Below are positions 1 to 9,227 of a DNA stretch of 40,886 bases, piece by piece (the stretch's first letter is position 1; the number at the start of each line of letters is the position of its first letter). This DNA comes from SAR86 cluster bacterium (GTDB taxonomy: Bacteria > Pseudomonadota > Gammaproteobacteria > Magnimaribacterales > D2472). The stretch lies in contig JADHNM010000003.1 of NCBI GenBank assembly GCA_016779505.1, positions 1 through 40,886 of the forward strand, read 5' to 3'. Both the position numbers and the translations under genes were made by a program. The notes under the pieces are model-generated. The model saw nothing but the letters and a program-made list of their open reading frames with translations, ran no database searches and was not told where the DNA came from.

Positions 1-56
1 TGTCAGTCATGCACGTCGAGTGTAAATAGATTAAAATTATCGATTGATCAGAAGAA

Positions 57-131
57 TGGCTCCCTGACGTGGGATCGAACCACGGACCAATTGATTAACA
101 GTCAACTGCTCTACCGCTGAGCTATCAGGGA
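57..131 (-). tRNA. tRNA-Asn (anticodon GTT)
   Basis: Reverse complement TCCCTGATAGCTCAGCGGTAGAGCAGTTGACTGTTAATCAATTGGTCCGTGGTTCGATCCCACGTCAGGGAGCCA. The 7-bp acceptor stem pairs, the TTCGATC T-loop is present, the anticodon loop is CTGTTAA, and CCA is encoded. Confidence 0.95.
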
Positions 132-177
132 ACAAGTTGGGAATTATAAATTAAAATTCATAAAGTAAAACAAGATA

Positions 178-2187
178 ATGACAAAAAATTTAACCGTTAC
201 ATCTCCGTTTGAACCTGCAGGAAGTCAACCTCAAGCAATAGAAACTCTAGTTAATGGTTTAAATGATGGGTTATTGCATCAAGTTTTACTTGGTGTAACA
301 GGTTCAGGCAAAACTTATACCATGGCTAAAATTATTGAATCAACTCAAAGGCCTGCGGTGGTTATGGCCCCTAACAAGACCTTAGCAGCTCAATTATATG
401 GAGAGCTTAAAGATTTTTTTCCTCAAAACTCCGTCGAATACTTTGTTTCTTATTATGATTACTACCAGCCTGAAGCCTATGTACCTACTTCTGATACTTA
501 TATTGCTAAAGATGCATCCGTGAATGAACATATTGAGCAAATGCGTCTTTCTGCTACCAAGGCACTACTCGAAAGGAGCGATACGATTGTTGTTGCTACT
601 GTATCAGCGATATATGGCTTAGGCGCTCCTGAAGCCTATCTGAATATGATCCTTCATTTAGATAGAGGTGAAACAATCGATCAAAGAACTATTTTGCGTC
701 GCTTATCTTCGATGCAATATACCCGAAATGATATTGATTTTAGGCGTGCAACTTTTAGGGTAAGAGGTGATGTGATTGATATTTATCCCGCTGATTCAGA
801 GAGAGATGCTCTGAGAATTGAATTATTTGGAGATGAAGTAGAGCGTCTATTATGGATTGATCCATTAACTGGAGAAGTCATTAATGAGACTCCTCGAGCG
901 ACGATTTATCCAAAAACACATTACGTGACACCAAAAGAGACGGTCCTAGACTGCCTTAAAACCGTTCGGGAGGAGTTGAAAGAAAGAATTAAATTCTTAC
1001 AAGCAAACAATAAATTGGTTGAGGCTCAAAGATTGCAAGAGAGAACAACTTACGATTTAGAAATGATGCAAGAGCTTGGTTATTGTCAAGGCATCGAAAA
1101 TTATTCACGTTATCTTTCAGGTCGCAATCCTGGTGAGCCACCCCCATGTCTTTTTGATTATTTACCTAAAAATGCAATAGTCTTTATGGATGAGTCTCAT
1201 GTTTCAGTTCCTCAAATTGGAGGAATGTACAAAGGCGACCGATCACGAAAGGAAACACTGGTTGATTATGGATTTAGATTGCCATCCGCTTTAGATAACC
1301 GTCCACTCAGGTTTGAAGAATGGGAGGATGTAACGCCTCAAAAAATATATGTTTCTGCCACTCCTGGTAAGTATGAATTAGAGCATTGTGACAATATGGC
1401 AGAGCTATTGGTTAGACCAACTGGATTGATTGATCCAGAGATTGAAATTAGACCTGCAACCTCTCAAATTGATGATGTAATTGGTGAATGCAATGAAAGA
1501 GCTGCTCTGAAAGAAAGGGTTTTAATAACGACTTTAACCAAACGCATGGCCGAAGATTTAACAGACTATTTAGAAGAAAATGGAATTAGAACGCGCTACA
1601 TGCATTCTGATGTAGATACGGTAGAGAGAACTGAAATTATCAGAGATCTAAGGTTGGGTCATTTTGATGTTTTAGTTGGAATTAATTTATTAAGGGAAGG
1701 TTTAGATATTCCCGAGGTTAGCTTGGTTGCAATCTTAGATGCCGATAAAGAGGGCTTTTTACGATCAGAGGTTACCCTTATTCAAACCGTTGGACGAGCG
1801 GCAAGAAATATTCGTGGAAAGGCAATTTTGTATGCTGATAAGATCACAGGCTCCATGCAAAGGGCCATGGATGAAATGTCTAGAAGAAGAGACATCCAAG
1901 TCAAATACAATAAAGAGAATGGCATCACCCCAACATCAATTGTTAAAGATATCAAAGATATCATGGAGGGGGCTAGAGTCACCAAGCAGGCAAAGAAAAC
2001 AAAACCTCAGCACTTTGAAAAAGAGCTGCCCTTTAAAATTAATAGTGAAACTCCAGACAAGATATCAATATCAATTACCAAGCTAGAAGAGCAGATGTAT
2101 ATTTATGCAAAAGAAACTGAGTATGAAAAAGCTGCATTTTGCAGGGATCAAATTAAAAATCTTAAATGGCAGCTTCTTAATTCTTGA
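178..2187 (+). CDS. uvrB: Excinuclease ABC subunit B
   Basis: Walker A GVTGSGKT, beta-hairpin region [20 protein letters not shown] box, helicase C motifs [13 protein letters not shown] and [10 protein letters not shown]-terminal UVR domain. Confidence 0.98.
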   Translation: MTKNLTVTSPFEPAGSQPQAIETLVNGLNDGLLHQVLLGVTGSGKTYTMAKIIESTQRPAVVMAPNKTLAAQLYGELKDFFPQNSVEYFVSYYDYYQPEAYVPTSDTYIAKDASVNEHIEQMRLSATKALLERSDTIVVATVSAIYGLGAPEAYLNMILHLDRGETIDQRTILRRLSSMQYTRNDIDFRRATFRVRGDVIDIYPADSERDALRIELFGDEVERLLWIDPLTGEVINETPRATIYPKTHYVTPKETVLDCLKTVREELKERIKFLQANNKLVEAQRLQERTTYDLEMMQELGYCQGIENYSRYLSGRNPGEPPPCLFDYLPKNAIVFMDESHVSVPQIGGMYKGDRSRKETLVDYGFRLPSALDNRPLRFEEWEDVTPQKIYVSATPGKYELEHCDNMAELLVRPTGLIDPEIEIRPATSQIDDVIGECNERAALKERVLITTLTKRMAEDLTDYLEENGIRTRYMHSDVDTVERTEIIRDLRLGHFDVLVGINLLREGLDIPEVSLVAILDADKEGFLRSEVTLIQTVGRAARNIRGKAILYADKITGSMQRAMDEMSRRRDIQVKYNKENGITPTSIVKDIKDIMEGARVTKQAKKTKPQHFEKELPFKINSETPDKISISITKLEEQMYIYAKETEYEKAAFCRDQIKNLKWQLLNS

Positions 2188-2189
2188 TG

Positions 2190-2909
2190 CTAATTTTCTT
2201 CGCAATTTTGAGCCAACAAAAGATAATAATAATCTCTAACCCTTTCTACGAAATCAACGGTTTGTTGGCCTCTGGAATAATTCTCTGAATCCATTGAGGT
2301 CTTCAAATTAAGCAAATATTCCTCTAGATCTAACCAGGTCACCTCAACAGTTTTTTTATTTATCGCATCGATAGCATTCTTTACATTGGTGGTGCCTAAA
2401 TTATATGAAGCTAATACAAAAGCAATTTTGTCACCAGAGGACGTTCCAAAGTTTGTGCTAGCTTCTAGATCTGAGAGGTATTGCGCGCCTCCATATATAC
2501 TTTGAATCGGGTCCAGTCTATTTGTGACACCCACAGATGCCGCAGTAGGAAGTGTTAACATCATCATGCCTTTAACTTGTGTTGCTGAGCGTGCTTTTGG
2601 ATTCCATTGCGATTCTTGAAATGCAACAGCAGCTAGGAGCTCCCATTCAATATCAAATGTTTGCGCAGCCTCAACAAAATCATCCTTAAATTTTAGAAAT
2701 CTTGATTTTTTTAGCTCATCAAATTTATTTTTCTCAAAATCACTTAGCCTTGAGAAGGAATATAATTTTTCGTTAATAAGATTGCAGTAAACTGATACTG
2801 GTGTATTTATAGGCTCCTTTGTGCAAGCATAAAGACCAGATATAAGGATGAAAATTGTTAAGTTTTTTGCAAGGAATTGCATTGTTTTTATTTTTTTAAT
2901 TTTAAACAT
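2190..2909 (-). CDS. Membrane-bound lytic murein transglycosylase, MltF-like, transglycosylase domain only; probable lipoprotein
   Basis: SLT-type motifs FQESQWNPKA, GMMMLT and LASYNLG. Lipobox-like ISGLYAC. Sits beside purL as mltF does in enterobacteria. The true start may be the internal Met (MQFLAKN). Confidence 0.8.
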   Translation of the reverse strand: MFKIKKIKTMQFLAKNLTIFILISGLYACTKEPINTPVSVYCNLINEKLYSFSRLSDFEKNKFDELKKSRFLKFKDDFVEAAQTFDIEWELLAAVAFQESQWNPKARSATQVKGMMMLTLPTAASVGVTNRLDPIQSIYGGAQYLSDLEASTNFGTSSGDKIAFVLASYNLGTTNVKNAIDAINKKTVEVTWLDLEEYLLNLKTSMDSENYSRGQQTVDFVERVRDYYYLLLAQNCEEN

Positions 2910-2948
2910 CCTTATAATTAATTATTACAATATTTTACTAGAGAGCTA

Positions 2949-5900
2949 GTGTCAAAAAATCTTAACTTGCTACTTCAAGGTCCCTCTAGTTTTTCGCCGT
3001 CTAAAATTTCATCTCTCAGCGCTGATATCAAGCTCATTAATAATAATTCTTCTATTGAGCTGAATAGTTTTGAATTTTACTCAGTAGATGTAAATGAAGA
3101 TTTTGATGATCATGCGAAACTATTTGAGTTATTAAGAGCAGATGAGCCTCGTGGGTTTCCCAGTTTTTTTATTGGTCCAAGGTCTGGAACTCTTAGCCCA
3201 TGGGCGTCTAAGACAAGCGAAATAATTACCAATGTTGGCATTGATGGAGTCCTTAGTCTTGAAAAGTATTTTGGCTATTTTGTTGATAAAAATATCCATG
3301 TCAAAGATTTAGATTTGTCATGTTTATTTGATCGAATGACTCAAGAGGTTTTTATGAGCAAAAAGGCTATTGCATCTCTTGGCCCCGCTCCAAAAAGAAA
3401 ACCTTTAATACATATTGATATTTCTATATCCGCTAGTGATGCTTTGTTTAAAGCAAATCAGGATTTGGGTTTAGCATTGTCTCAAGAAGAAATTAACTAC
3501 TTAGTAGATTTCTATTCATCGGCTGAGCGCAATCCCACTGACGCCGAGCTTATGATGTTTGCACAGGCTAACTCAGAGCATTGCAGACATAAAATATTTA
3601 ACGCTGCTTGGGTATTAGGTTCTGCGGTTAAAGAAGAATCTTTATTTGATCTTATTAAAAAGACAAGCAAAGGTAATAAACCAGACTTGATCTCAGCCTA
3701 TAAGGATAATGCTGCTGTTATTGCAGGAGTTGACGTAATGACGCTCAATAGAAATTTAAAAAATAATTACAGCTTTTCCTCTGAAAAAATAAACTCAACT
3801 TTAAAAGTTGAAACACATAATCATCCTACTGCCATTTCTCCATTTCCTGGAGCAGCCACTGGATCTGGGGGAGAGATAAGAGATGAGGGAGCCACAGGTT
3901 CTGGTGCAAAGCCTAAAATGGGATTGGTGGGATTTAATGTTTCCAACCTTAGATTAAAAGACTTCCCCCGTGCTTGGGAAGGGATTTCACATAAGCCTTC
4001 AAGAATTGCTTCACCACTCCAAATCATGACAGAAGGACCAATTGGTGCCGCTGCATTTAACAATGAATTTGGTCGACCAAGTACTGTCGGTTACTTCAGA
4101 GTCTTTGAACAGCCCTTTGTTCACAATCAGGCTTACGGATATCACAAGCCAATTATGCTGGCGGGTGGTATTGGAGAGGTAAAAGATAGAAATAGCATTA
4201 AAAATCCTATTGAAGCCAATGATTTGGTAGTTGTTTTGGGTGGTCCTTCAATGCTAATAGGATTAGGTGGTGGGGCTGCTTCATCTATGTCATCTGGGGA
4301 AAGTGATGAAGATTTAGATTTTGCTTCTGTGCAAAGAGAAAATGCTGAAATGGAAAGAAGATGCCAAGAAGTTATCAATCAATGCGCATTTGAATCTCCT
4401 AACCTTATTGAATTTATTCATGATGTTGGTGCTGGTGGACTTTCAAATGCAATTCCAGAATTAGCTAAAGATTGCAATTTAGGTGTTGCCATAGATTTGA
4501 GCAAGATACCTGTTGCTGACCTCAGCCTTTCCCCAATGGAAGTTTGGTCCAATGAGTCTCAAGAGCGATACGTTTTAGCAATTAAAAAATCTAATAAAGA
4601 TATATTTGAAAATATATGTCGACGTGAGAGATGCCCAGTTGCTTTTGTTGGACAAACAACCTTATCTAATGCAGTAGAGGTTTATGACCCCGAGAGAGAT
4701 GAATATCCTGTGCAAGTTCCTTTATCAATGTTATTTGGTGATTTACCTATTTCAAATATGGTCCTTGATAATCCAAAAATTAACCAAGCAACTGACTCTT
4801 ACAATTATGATTTAGATTTACCTGAGTTAATTCAGAGAGTGCTGTCACATCCATCTGTAGCTTCAAAATCTTTTTTAATTACTATTGGTGACAGAACGGT
4901 TGGGGGGCTGGTTGCTCGAGATCAGTTGGTGGGCAGATATCAAGTGCCTACTTCAAATTATGCAATGTCTACTAAATCATTTCTTAGCAATGAAGGAGAT
5001 GCTTTATCAATTGGAGAAAAGCCAACGCTAGCAGTTAAAAACCCAGCAGCCTCACTAAGAATGGCTTTGGCTGAAGCATTAATGAACTTATGCTCTGTTC
5101 CGATTAAGAGTTTGGATCTGGTAAGGTTGTCGGCAAATTGGATGGCTGCATGTGGAGACGAAGAGGATAATTATGCTTTACTTTTAGGGGTTGAGGCATT
5201 ATCAAACATGTGTATTGAGCTCGATGTGGCTATACCGGTCGGCAAAGATTCTTTATCTATGAGAACCAAATGGAATGAAGGTGACGACGAGTATGAGGTT
5301 AAGAGCCCTTTGTCTGGTGTTATTACTGCCATGGCTCCAGTTGAAGATGTTTCATTAGGAGTAACCACTGAATTCAAAGAGAGCGGCTCAAAAAATTTAT
5401 ACCATTTATTTTTAAATAACCAATGTAGATTGGGTGGTTCAATCCTTGAAGAGGTTACCTCCTCAAGCATTCAAGACGTTCCTGATATTGACGATGTTGA
5501 ATTATTCAACAATCTTTTCCATTCAATTCAAGAGTTGATTGTGCGAGGCTGGATCGTTGCATTGCATGATGTTTCTGATGGAGGATTATTTGCCACCATC
5601 ACAGAACTATCTTTTACCAATAAGGTGGGGATAGAAATATTTATTCCAGAGAACTCTCAAAAGAAAAGCATGATTCAATATCTCTTCGCCGAAGAAACAG
5701 GGGCAGTCATTCAGTTTCATAATGAATTTGAAATTGACGCTCTTGAGTTTTTAAAACAAAACAATATTCGATATCGAAAATGCGCCACTCGAAGATCTGA
5801 TGCCCAGGTGGTAATTTCATCAAACCATAATATTGAATTTTCTCAGTCAGCAGTCAATTTAGAGAAAATCTGGAGCGAAACTTCCTACTCAATTAAGTCC

Positions 5901-6803
5901 AATAGAGATAATCCAGTTAGCGCCAAAGAAGAACATGATTTAATTGAAAAGTTCGATGATCAGGGGTTGGTGGCTATAGATAATTTTCAATTTTCTGATC
6001 AATTGCCAGCATTCAATAAGAATTTTAGGCCCAAGGTAGCAATTTTTAGAGAGCAAGGAGTTAATGGTCAAAATGAAATGGCTGCTGCTTTCATATTAGC
6101 TGGGTTTGAGGCTGTAGATGTTCATATGCAAGATTTGCTTGATAATCCCAACTTGTTATTAGAATTTCAGGGTTTGGCAGCCTGCGGTGGCTTCTCTTAC
6201 GGGGATGTACTTGGAGCTGGAGGCGGTTGGTCTTCAAGTATCAGCTATAACAATGCAGTTAGAGAATCATTTGAACACTTTTTTAATCGAGCTGAAACCT
6301 TTACCTTTGGTGTGTGCAATGGTTGTCAAATGTTATCCAATTTAAAGGATTTAATACCTGGCGCTGAAAATTGGCCTGAGTTTCTGTGGAATGAATCAGA
6401 TCAATTTGAAGCACGTTTATCTCAAGTTACTATTACCCAATCTAAGTCAGTTTTATTGGATGGTATGGAAGGATGGCAAATTCCAGTGGCTGTTGCACAT
6501 GGAGAGGGTCGAGCATCATTTAAAGAAGGAGCTTTACAGAGCCTGTCGAAACATAATCAGGTAGCCGTTCAATTTACTGATAACAAGGGAGCTGTGGCTT
6601 CATCGTATCCATTGAACCCAAATGGATCTCCTGAGGGTATTACAGGTCTTACATCTAGGGATGGTAGAGCAACCATCATGATGCCTCATCCAGAAAGAGT
6701 GTTTAGATCTCAGCAGTTATCTTGGAAGCCATCAGATTGGATGGAGTATTCTCCCTGGATGCAAATCTTTTTAAATGCCTATAAATTCACCCAAGAATCA
6801 TAA
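2949..6803 (+). CDS. purL: Phosphoribosylformylglycinamidine synthase (large single-chain form, GTG start)
   Basis: 1284 aa. FGAM synthase motifs (NSEHCRHKIFNA, VETHNHPTAISPFPGAATGSGGEIRDEGATG) and a C-terminal glutamine amidotransferase (FGVCNGCQMLS, MPHPERVFR). Confidence 0.97.
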   Translation: MSKNLNLLLQGPSSFSPSKISSLSADIKLINNNSSIELNSFEFYSVDVNEDFDDHAKLFELLRADEPRGFPSFFIGPRSGTLSPWASKTSEIITNVGIDGVLSLEKYFGYFVDKNIHVKDLDLSCLFDRMTQEVFMSKKAIASLGPAPKRKPLIHIDISISASDALFKANQDLGLALSQEEINYLVDFYSSAERNPTDAELMMFAQANSEHCRHKIFNAAWVLGSAVKEESLFDLIKKTSKGNKPDLISAYKDNAAVIAGVDVMTLNRNLKNNYSFSSEKINSTLKVETHNHPTAISPFPGAATGSGGEIRDEGATGSGAKPKMGLVGFNVSNLRLKDFPRAWEGISHKPSRIASPLQIMTEGPIGAAAFNNEFGRPSTVGYFRVFEQPFVHNQAYGYHKPIMLAGGIGEVKDRNSIKNPIEANDLVVVLGGPSMLIGLGGGAASSMSSGESDEDLDFASVQRENAEMERRCQEVINQCAFESPNLIEFIHDVGAGGLSNAIPELAKDCNLGVAIDLSKIPVADLSLSPMEVWSNESQERYVLAIKKSNKDIFENICRRERCPVAFVGQTTLSNAVEVYDPERDEYPVQVPLSMLFGDLPISNMVLDNPKINQATDSYNYDLDLPELIQRVLSHPSVASKSFLITIGDRTVGGLVARDQLVGRYQVPTSNYAMSTKSFLSNEGDALSIGEKPTLAVKNPAASLRMALAEALMNLCSVPIKSLDLVRLSANWMAACGDEEDNYALLLGVEALSNMCIELDVAIPVGKDSLSMRTKWNEGDDEYEVKSPLSGVITAMAPVEDVSLGVTTEFKESGSKNLYHLFLNNQCRLGGSILEEVTSSSIQDVPDIDDVELFNNLFHSIQELIVRGWIVALHDVSDGGLFATITELSFTNKVGIEIFIPENSQKKSMIQYLFAEETGAVIQFHNEFEIDALEFLKQNNIRYRKCATRRSDAQVVISSNHNIEFSQSAVNLEKIWSETSYSIKSNRDNPVSAKEEHDLIEKFDDQGLVAIDNFQFSDQLPAFNKNFRPKVAIFREQGVNGQNEMAAAFILAGFEAVDVHMQDLLDNPNLLLEFQGLAACGGFSYGDVLGAGGGWSSSISYNNAVRESFEHFFNRAETFTFGVCNGCQMLSNLKDLIPGAENWPEFLWNESDQFEARLSQVTITQSKSVLLDGMEGWQIPVAVAHGEGRASFKEGALQSLSKHNQVAVQFTDNKGAVASSYPLNPNGSPEGITGLTSRDGRATIMMPHPERVFRSQQLSWKPSDWMEYSPWMQIFLNAYKFTQES

Positions 6804-6815
6804 ATTTTTTCTTAA

Positions 6816-7352
6816 TTACCAAAGTTTTAGGGCTTCCTCTCTAAAGGGGAAGTTATCCGAATGCATGTCATCAAAATAATATTTCAATGTCTTGGTGACT
6901 GTTGGAAATGCAATTTCATCCCAAGGAATTTCTTCTTGAGTAAATAGTTTTACTTCAGAGCTTTCTGCAGTAGGACCAAATTTTTCATCGCCCAATTGAG
7001 CTAAATAAAAAAAGTGGACTTGACTGATATGAGTCAAACTAAATGCCGTATATGGGGCAATGATTTTTGGTGTTGCCTGAGTTTCTTCTTTCGTTTCTCT
7101 GAGCGCTCCCTCCTGAAGGGTTTCTGCATTCTCCATAAAACCAGCAGGCAATGTCCAACGACCAAAGCGAGGTTCTATATTTCTTTTGCATAAAAGCACT
7201 TGCTCATCTTTAATGCATATGGTCCCGACAATGAGATTGGGATTAGTATAAAAAATTGAGTCACAGGCAGAGCAAACATACCGCTTTAAATTATCATCAG
7301 CTGGAACTTTAAAATCAATTTGATCGCTTCCGCATTTTGAACAATATCTCAA
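6816..7352 (-). CDS. NUDIX hydrolase with N-terminal zinc ribbon (NudC-like)
   Basis: CSKCGS...CSACDS zinc ribbon; Nudix box GFMENAETLQEGALRETKEET. Confidence 0.85.
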   Translation of the reverse strand: MRYCSKCGSDQIDFKVPADDNLKRYVCSACDSIFYTNPNLIVGTICIKDEQVLLCKRNIEPRFGRWTLPAGFMENAETLQEGALRETKEETQATPKIIAPYTAFSLTHISQVHFFYLAQLGDEKFGPTAESSEVKLFTQEEIPWDEIAFPTVTKTLKYYFDDMHSDNFPFREEALKLW

Positions 7353-7403
7353 AAGTGCTCCTTTCCTAGAGAATTAAATGTCGTAAGAAGTTAAACTTAC
7401 GCA

Positions 7404-7982
7404 ATGATTGAAGACATCAAGTATAAACTAAATTTAAATAATTCTGAAAAGCCAAGCGGCAGACCTCAAGCCTCTGTATTAATAGCTATTTTAAATTATG
7501 GTGAATTTCTTAAATCCCCTGAATTAATTTATACACAACGCTCCAGTCATCTTTCAACTCATTCTGGTGAAGTGAGTTTCCCGGGAGGCAAAGCAGATAA
7601 AACAGATCCAAATCTTTTTGGAACAGCCTTGAGAGAATCTAATGAAGAAATAAGCCTGAATAGTGAGGACGTTACTGAATTGGGGAAATTAAATTATCTA
7701 ATCTCTCGTCATAAGATAGAGGTTAATCCATTTGTGGCTTCAGTTGATCAACCTCAAGCCTTTAAGCCCAATGAGGAGATTCAAGAGATATTTACTGTTC
7801 CGCTAAATTTTTTGCTTGATTCAAGAAACATTCAAAGAGAAAGCATTGAAAGACATGGCAGTGTTTGGCAAGTGCCAACATGGAACATCAAGAATCAAAA
7901 AATATGGGGTCTAACTGCAATGATTACCGTAAACTTCTTAAATGTATGTTTTGATGCGAATATAGAGATTCTAGAGGGTTAA
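7404..7982 (+). CDS. NUDIX hydrolase, CoA pyrophosphatase-like (NudL/YeaB family)
   Basis: HSGEVSFPGGKADKTDPNLFGTALRESNEEI. Confidence 0.8.
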   Translation: MIEDIKYKLNLNNSEKPSGRPQASVLIAILNYGEFLKSPELIYTQRSSHLSTHSGEVSFPGGKADKTDPNLFGTALRESNEEISLNSEDVTELGKLNYLISRHKIEVNPFVASVDQPQAFKPNEEIQEIFTVPLNFLLDSRNIQRESIERHGSVWQVPTWNIKNQKIWGLTAMITVNFLNVCFDANIEILEG

Positions 7983-7987
7983 TCGAA

Positions 7988-8503
7988 ATGATAATTGATA
8001 TTAATAATAAAAGTTTAAGCACTGAAAATGATGATTTTTGGGTAGCTCCAGATGCAACAGTTATTGGAGATGTGCAAATGGCAAAAGATTCAAGCGTTTG
8101 GTTCCATTGCACTCTTAGAGGAGATAATGAACCAATTATTTTGGGTGAAGGAACAAATATTCAGGATAATTCGGTAATACATACTGATCCAGGATTTGCA
8201 TGCACAATAGGAAAATTTGTTACTGTTGGACATATGGCAATGCTTCATGGATGTGAAATTGGCGATGGCACTCTTATTGGTATTGGTGCAGTGATTCTTA
8301 ATGGAGCAAAAATAGGAAAAAATTGCATCATAGGAGCAAAGGCATTGGTTACAGAGGGCATGGAAGTGCCTGATGGATCAATGGTATTGGGTGTTCCAGC
8401 TAAAATTAAAAAAGAGCTTAGTCCTGAAGAGCAAGCCATTCCCTCATTAAATGCTCATCATTACATTGAAAACTATAAAAGGTATAAGGCCGAGCTAGGT
8501 TAG
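7988..8503 (+). CDS. Gamma-carbonic-anhydrase-like hexapeptide-repeat protein (YrdA family)
   Basis: Left-handed beta-helix repeats; SVWFHCTLRGD, NIQDNSVIHTDPG, TVGHMAMLHGCEIGDGTLIGIGAVILNGA. Confidence 0.88.
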   Translation: MIIDINNKSLSTENDDFWVAPDATVIGDVQMAKDSSVWFHCTLRGDNEPIILGEGTNIQDNSVIHTDPGFACTIGKFVTVGHMAMLHGCEIGDGTLIGIGAVILNGAKIGKNCIIGAKALVTEGMEVPDGSMVLGVPAKIKKELSPEEQAIPSLNAHHYIENYKRYKAELG

Positions 8504-8507
8504 ATAA

Positions 8508-9227
8508 ATGTCAGGAAGAATAGTAAATTATTTTGATGAATCAACCGAGTGTGAAGGATATCTCTCTATGCCCGAATCTTCTCAGCCTGTCCCTTTGGTT
8601 TTGGTTGCTCATACTTGGAAAGGCAGATCTGAGTTTGAAGATCACAAAGCGGTGGCGCTAAATAATTTAGGCTATGCAGCTTTATCAATCGATATTTTTG
8701 GCGGTGGCATTAACGGGACCAGTGTTGAGGAGAATCAATCTTTAATTGCGCCCTTTGTTCAAGATAGACAGTTATTTAGACAACGTCTAATTAGTGCTGT
8801 TGAGTTTGGCAAAACCATTGATGGCGTTGATGCTTCAAAAATAGCATTGATTGGTTTTTGTTTTGGTGGCCTCGCCGCCATAGAACTCGCTCGTTCAGGA
8901 TATCAGCTATCAGGCTGCATAAGTTTTCATGGGCTTTTAAATCAATCCGATGAACCTTTTCAAAAGGTAAACACTAAATTATTGGTTTTGCATGGAGACA
9001 AAGATCCCATGGTATCCTCAGATCAAATACTGGCTTTGCAGAACGAAATGACAGAATCAGAGGCTGATTGGCAATTTATAAGCTATGGCAACACATACCA
9101 TGCGTTTACCAATCCTGCTGCTAACGATATTGAAATGGGAACAGTTTATAATCATGATAGTGACATGAGATCGTGGACCGCAATGTCTAATTTTTTAATG
9201 GAAGTTTTTAGCAATGTTAACAAGTGA
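8508..9227 (+). CDS. Dienelactone hydrolase family protein
   Basis: Alpha/beta hydrolase with nucleophile motif GFCFGG, acid in LHGDKDPM and a late His (YHAFT). Confidence 0.8.
   Translation: MSGRIVNYFDESTECEGYLSMPESSQPVPLVLVAHTWKGRSEFEDHKAVALNNLGYAALSIDIFGGGINGTSVEENQSLIAPFVQDRQLFRQRLISAVEFGKTIDGVDASKIALIGFCFGGLAAIELARSGYQLSGCISFHGLLNQSDEPFQKVNTKLLVLHGDKDPMVSSDQILALQNEMTESEADWQFISYGNTYHAFTNPAANDIEMGTVYNHDSDMRSWTAMSNFLMEVFSNVNK

Noticed and set aside
1739-2086. 115-aa plus-strand ORF inside uvrB
   Set aside because: Out-of-frame shadow of the conserved uvrB coding sequence; no recognisable domain.
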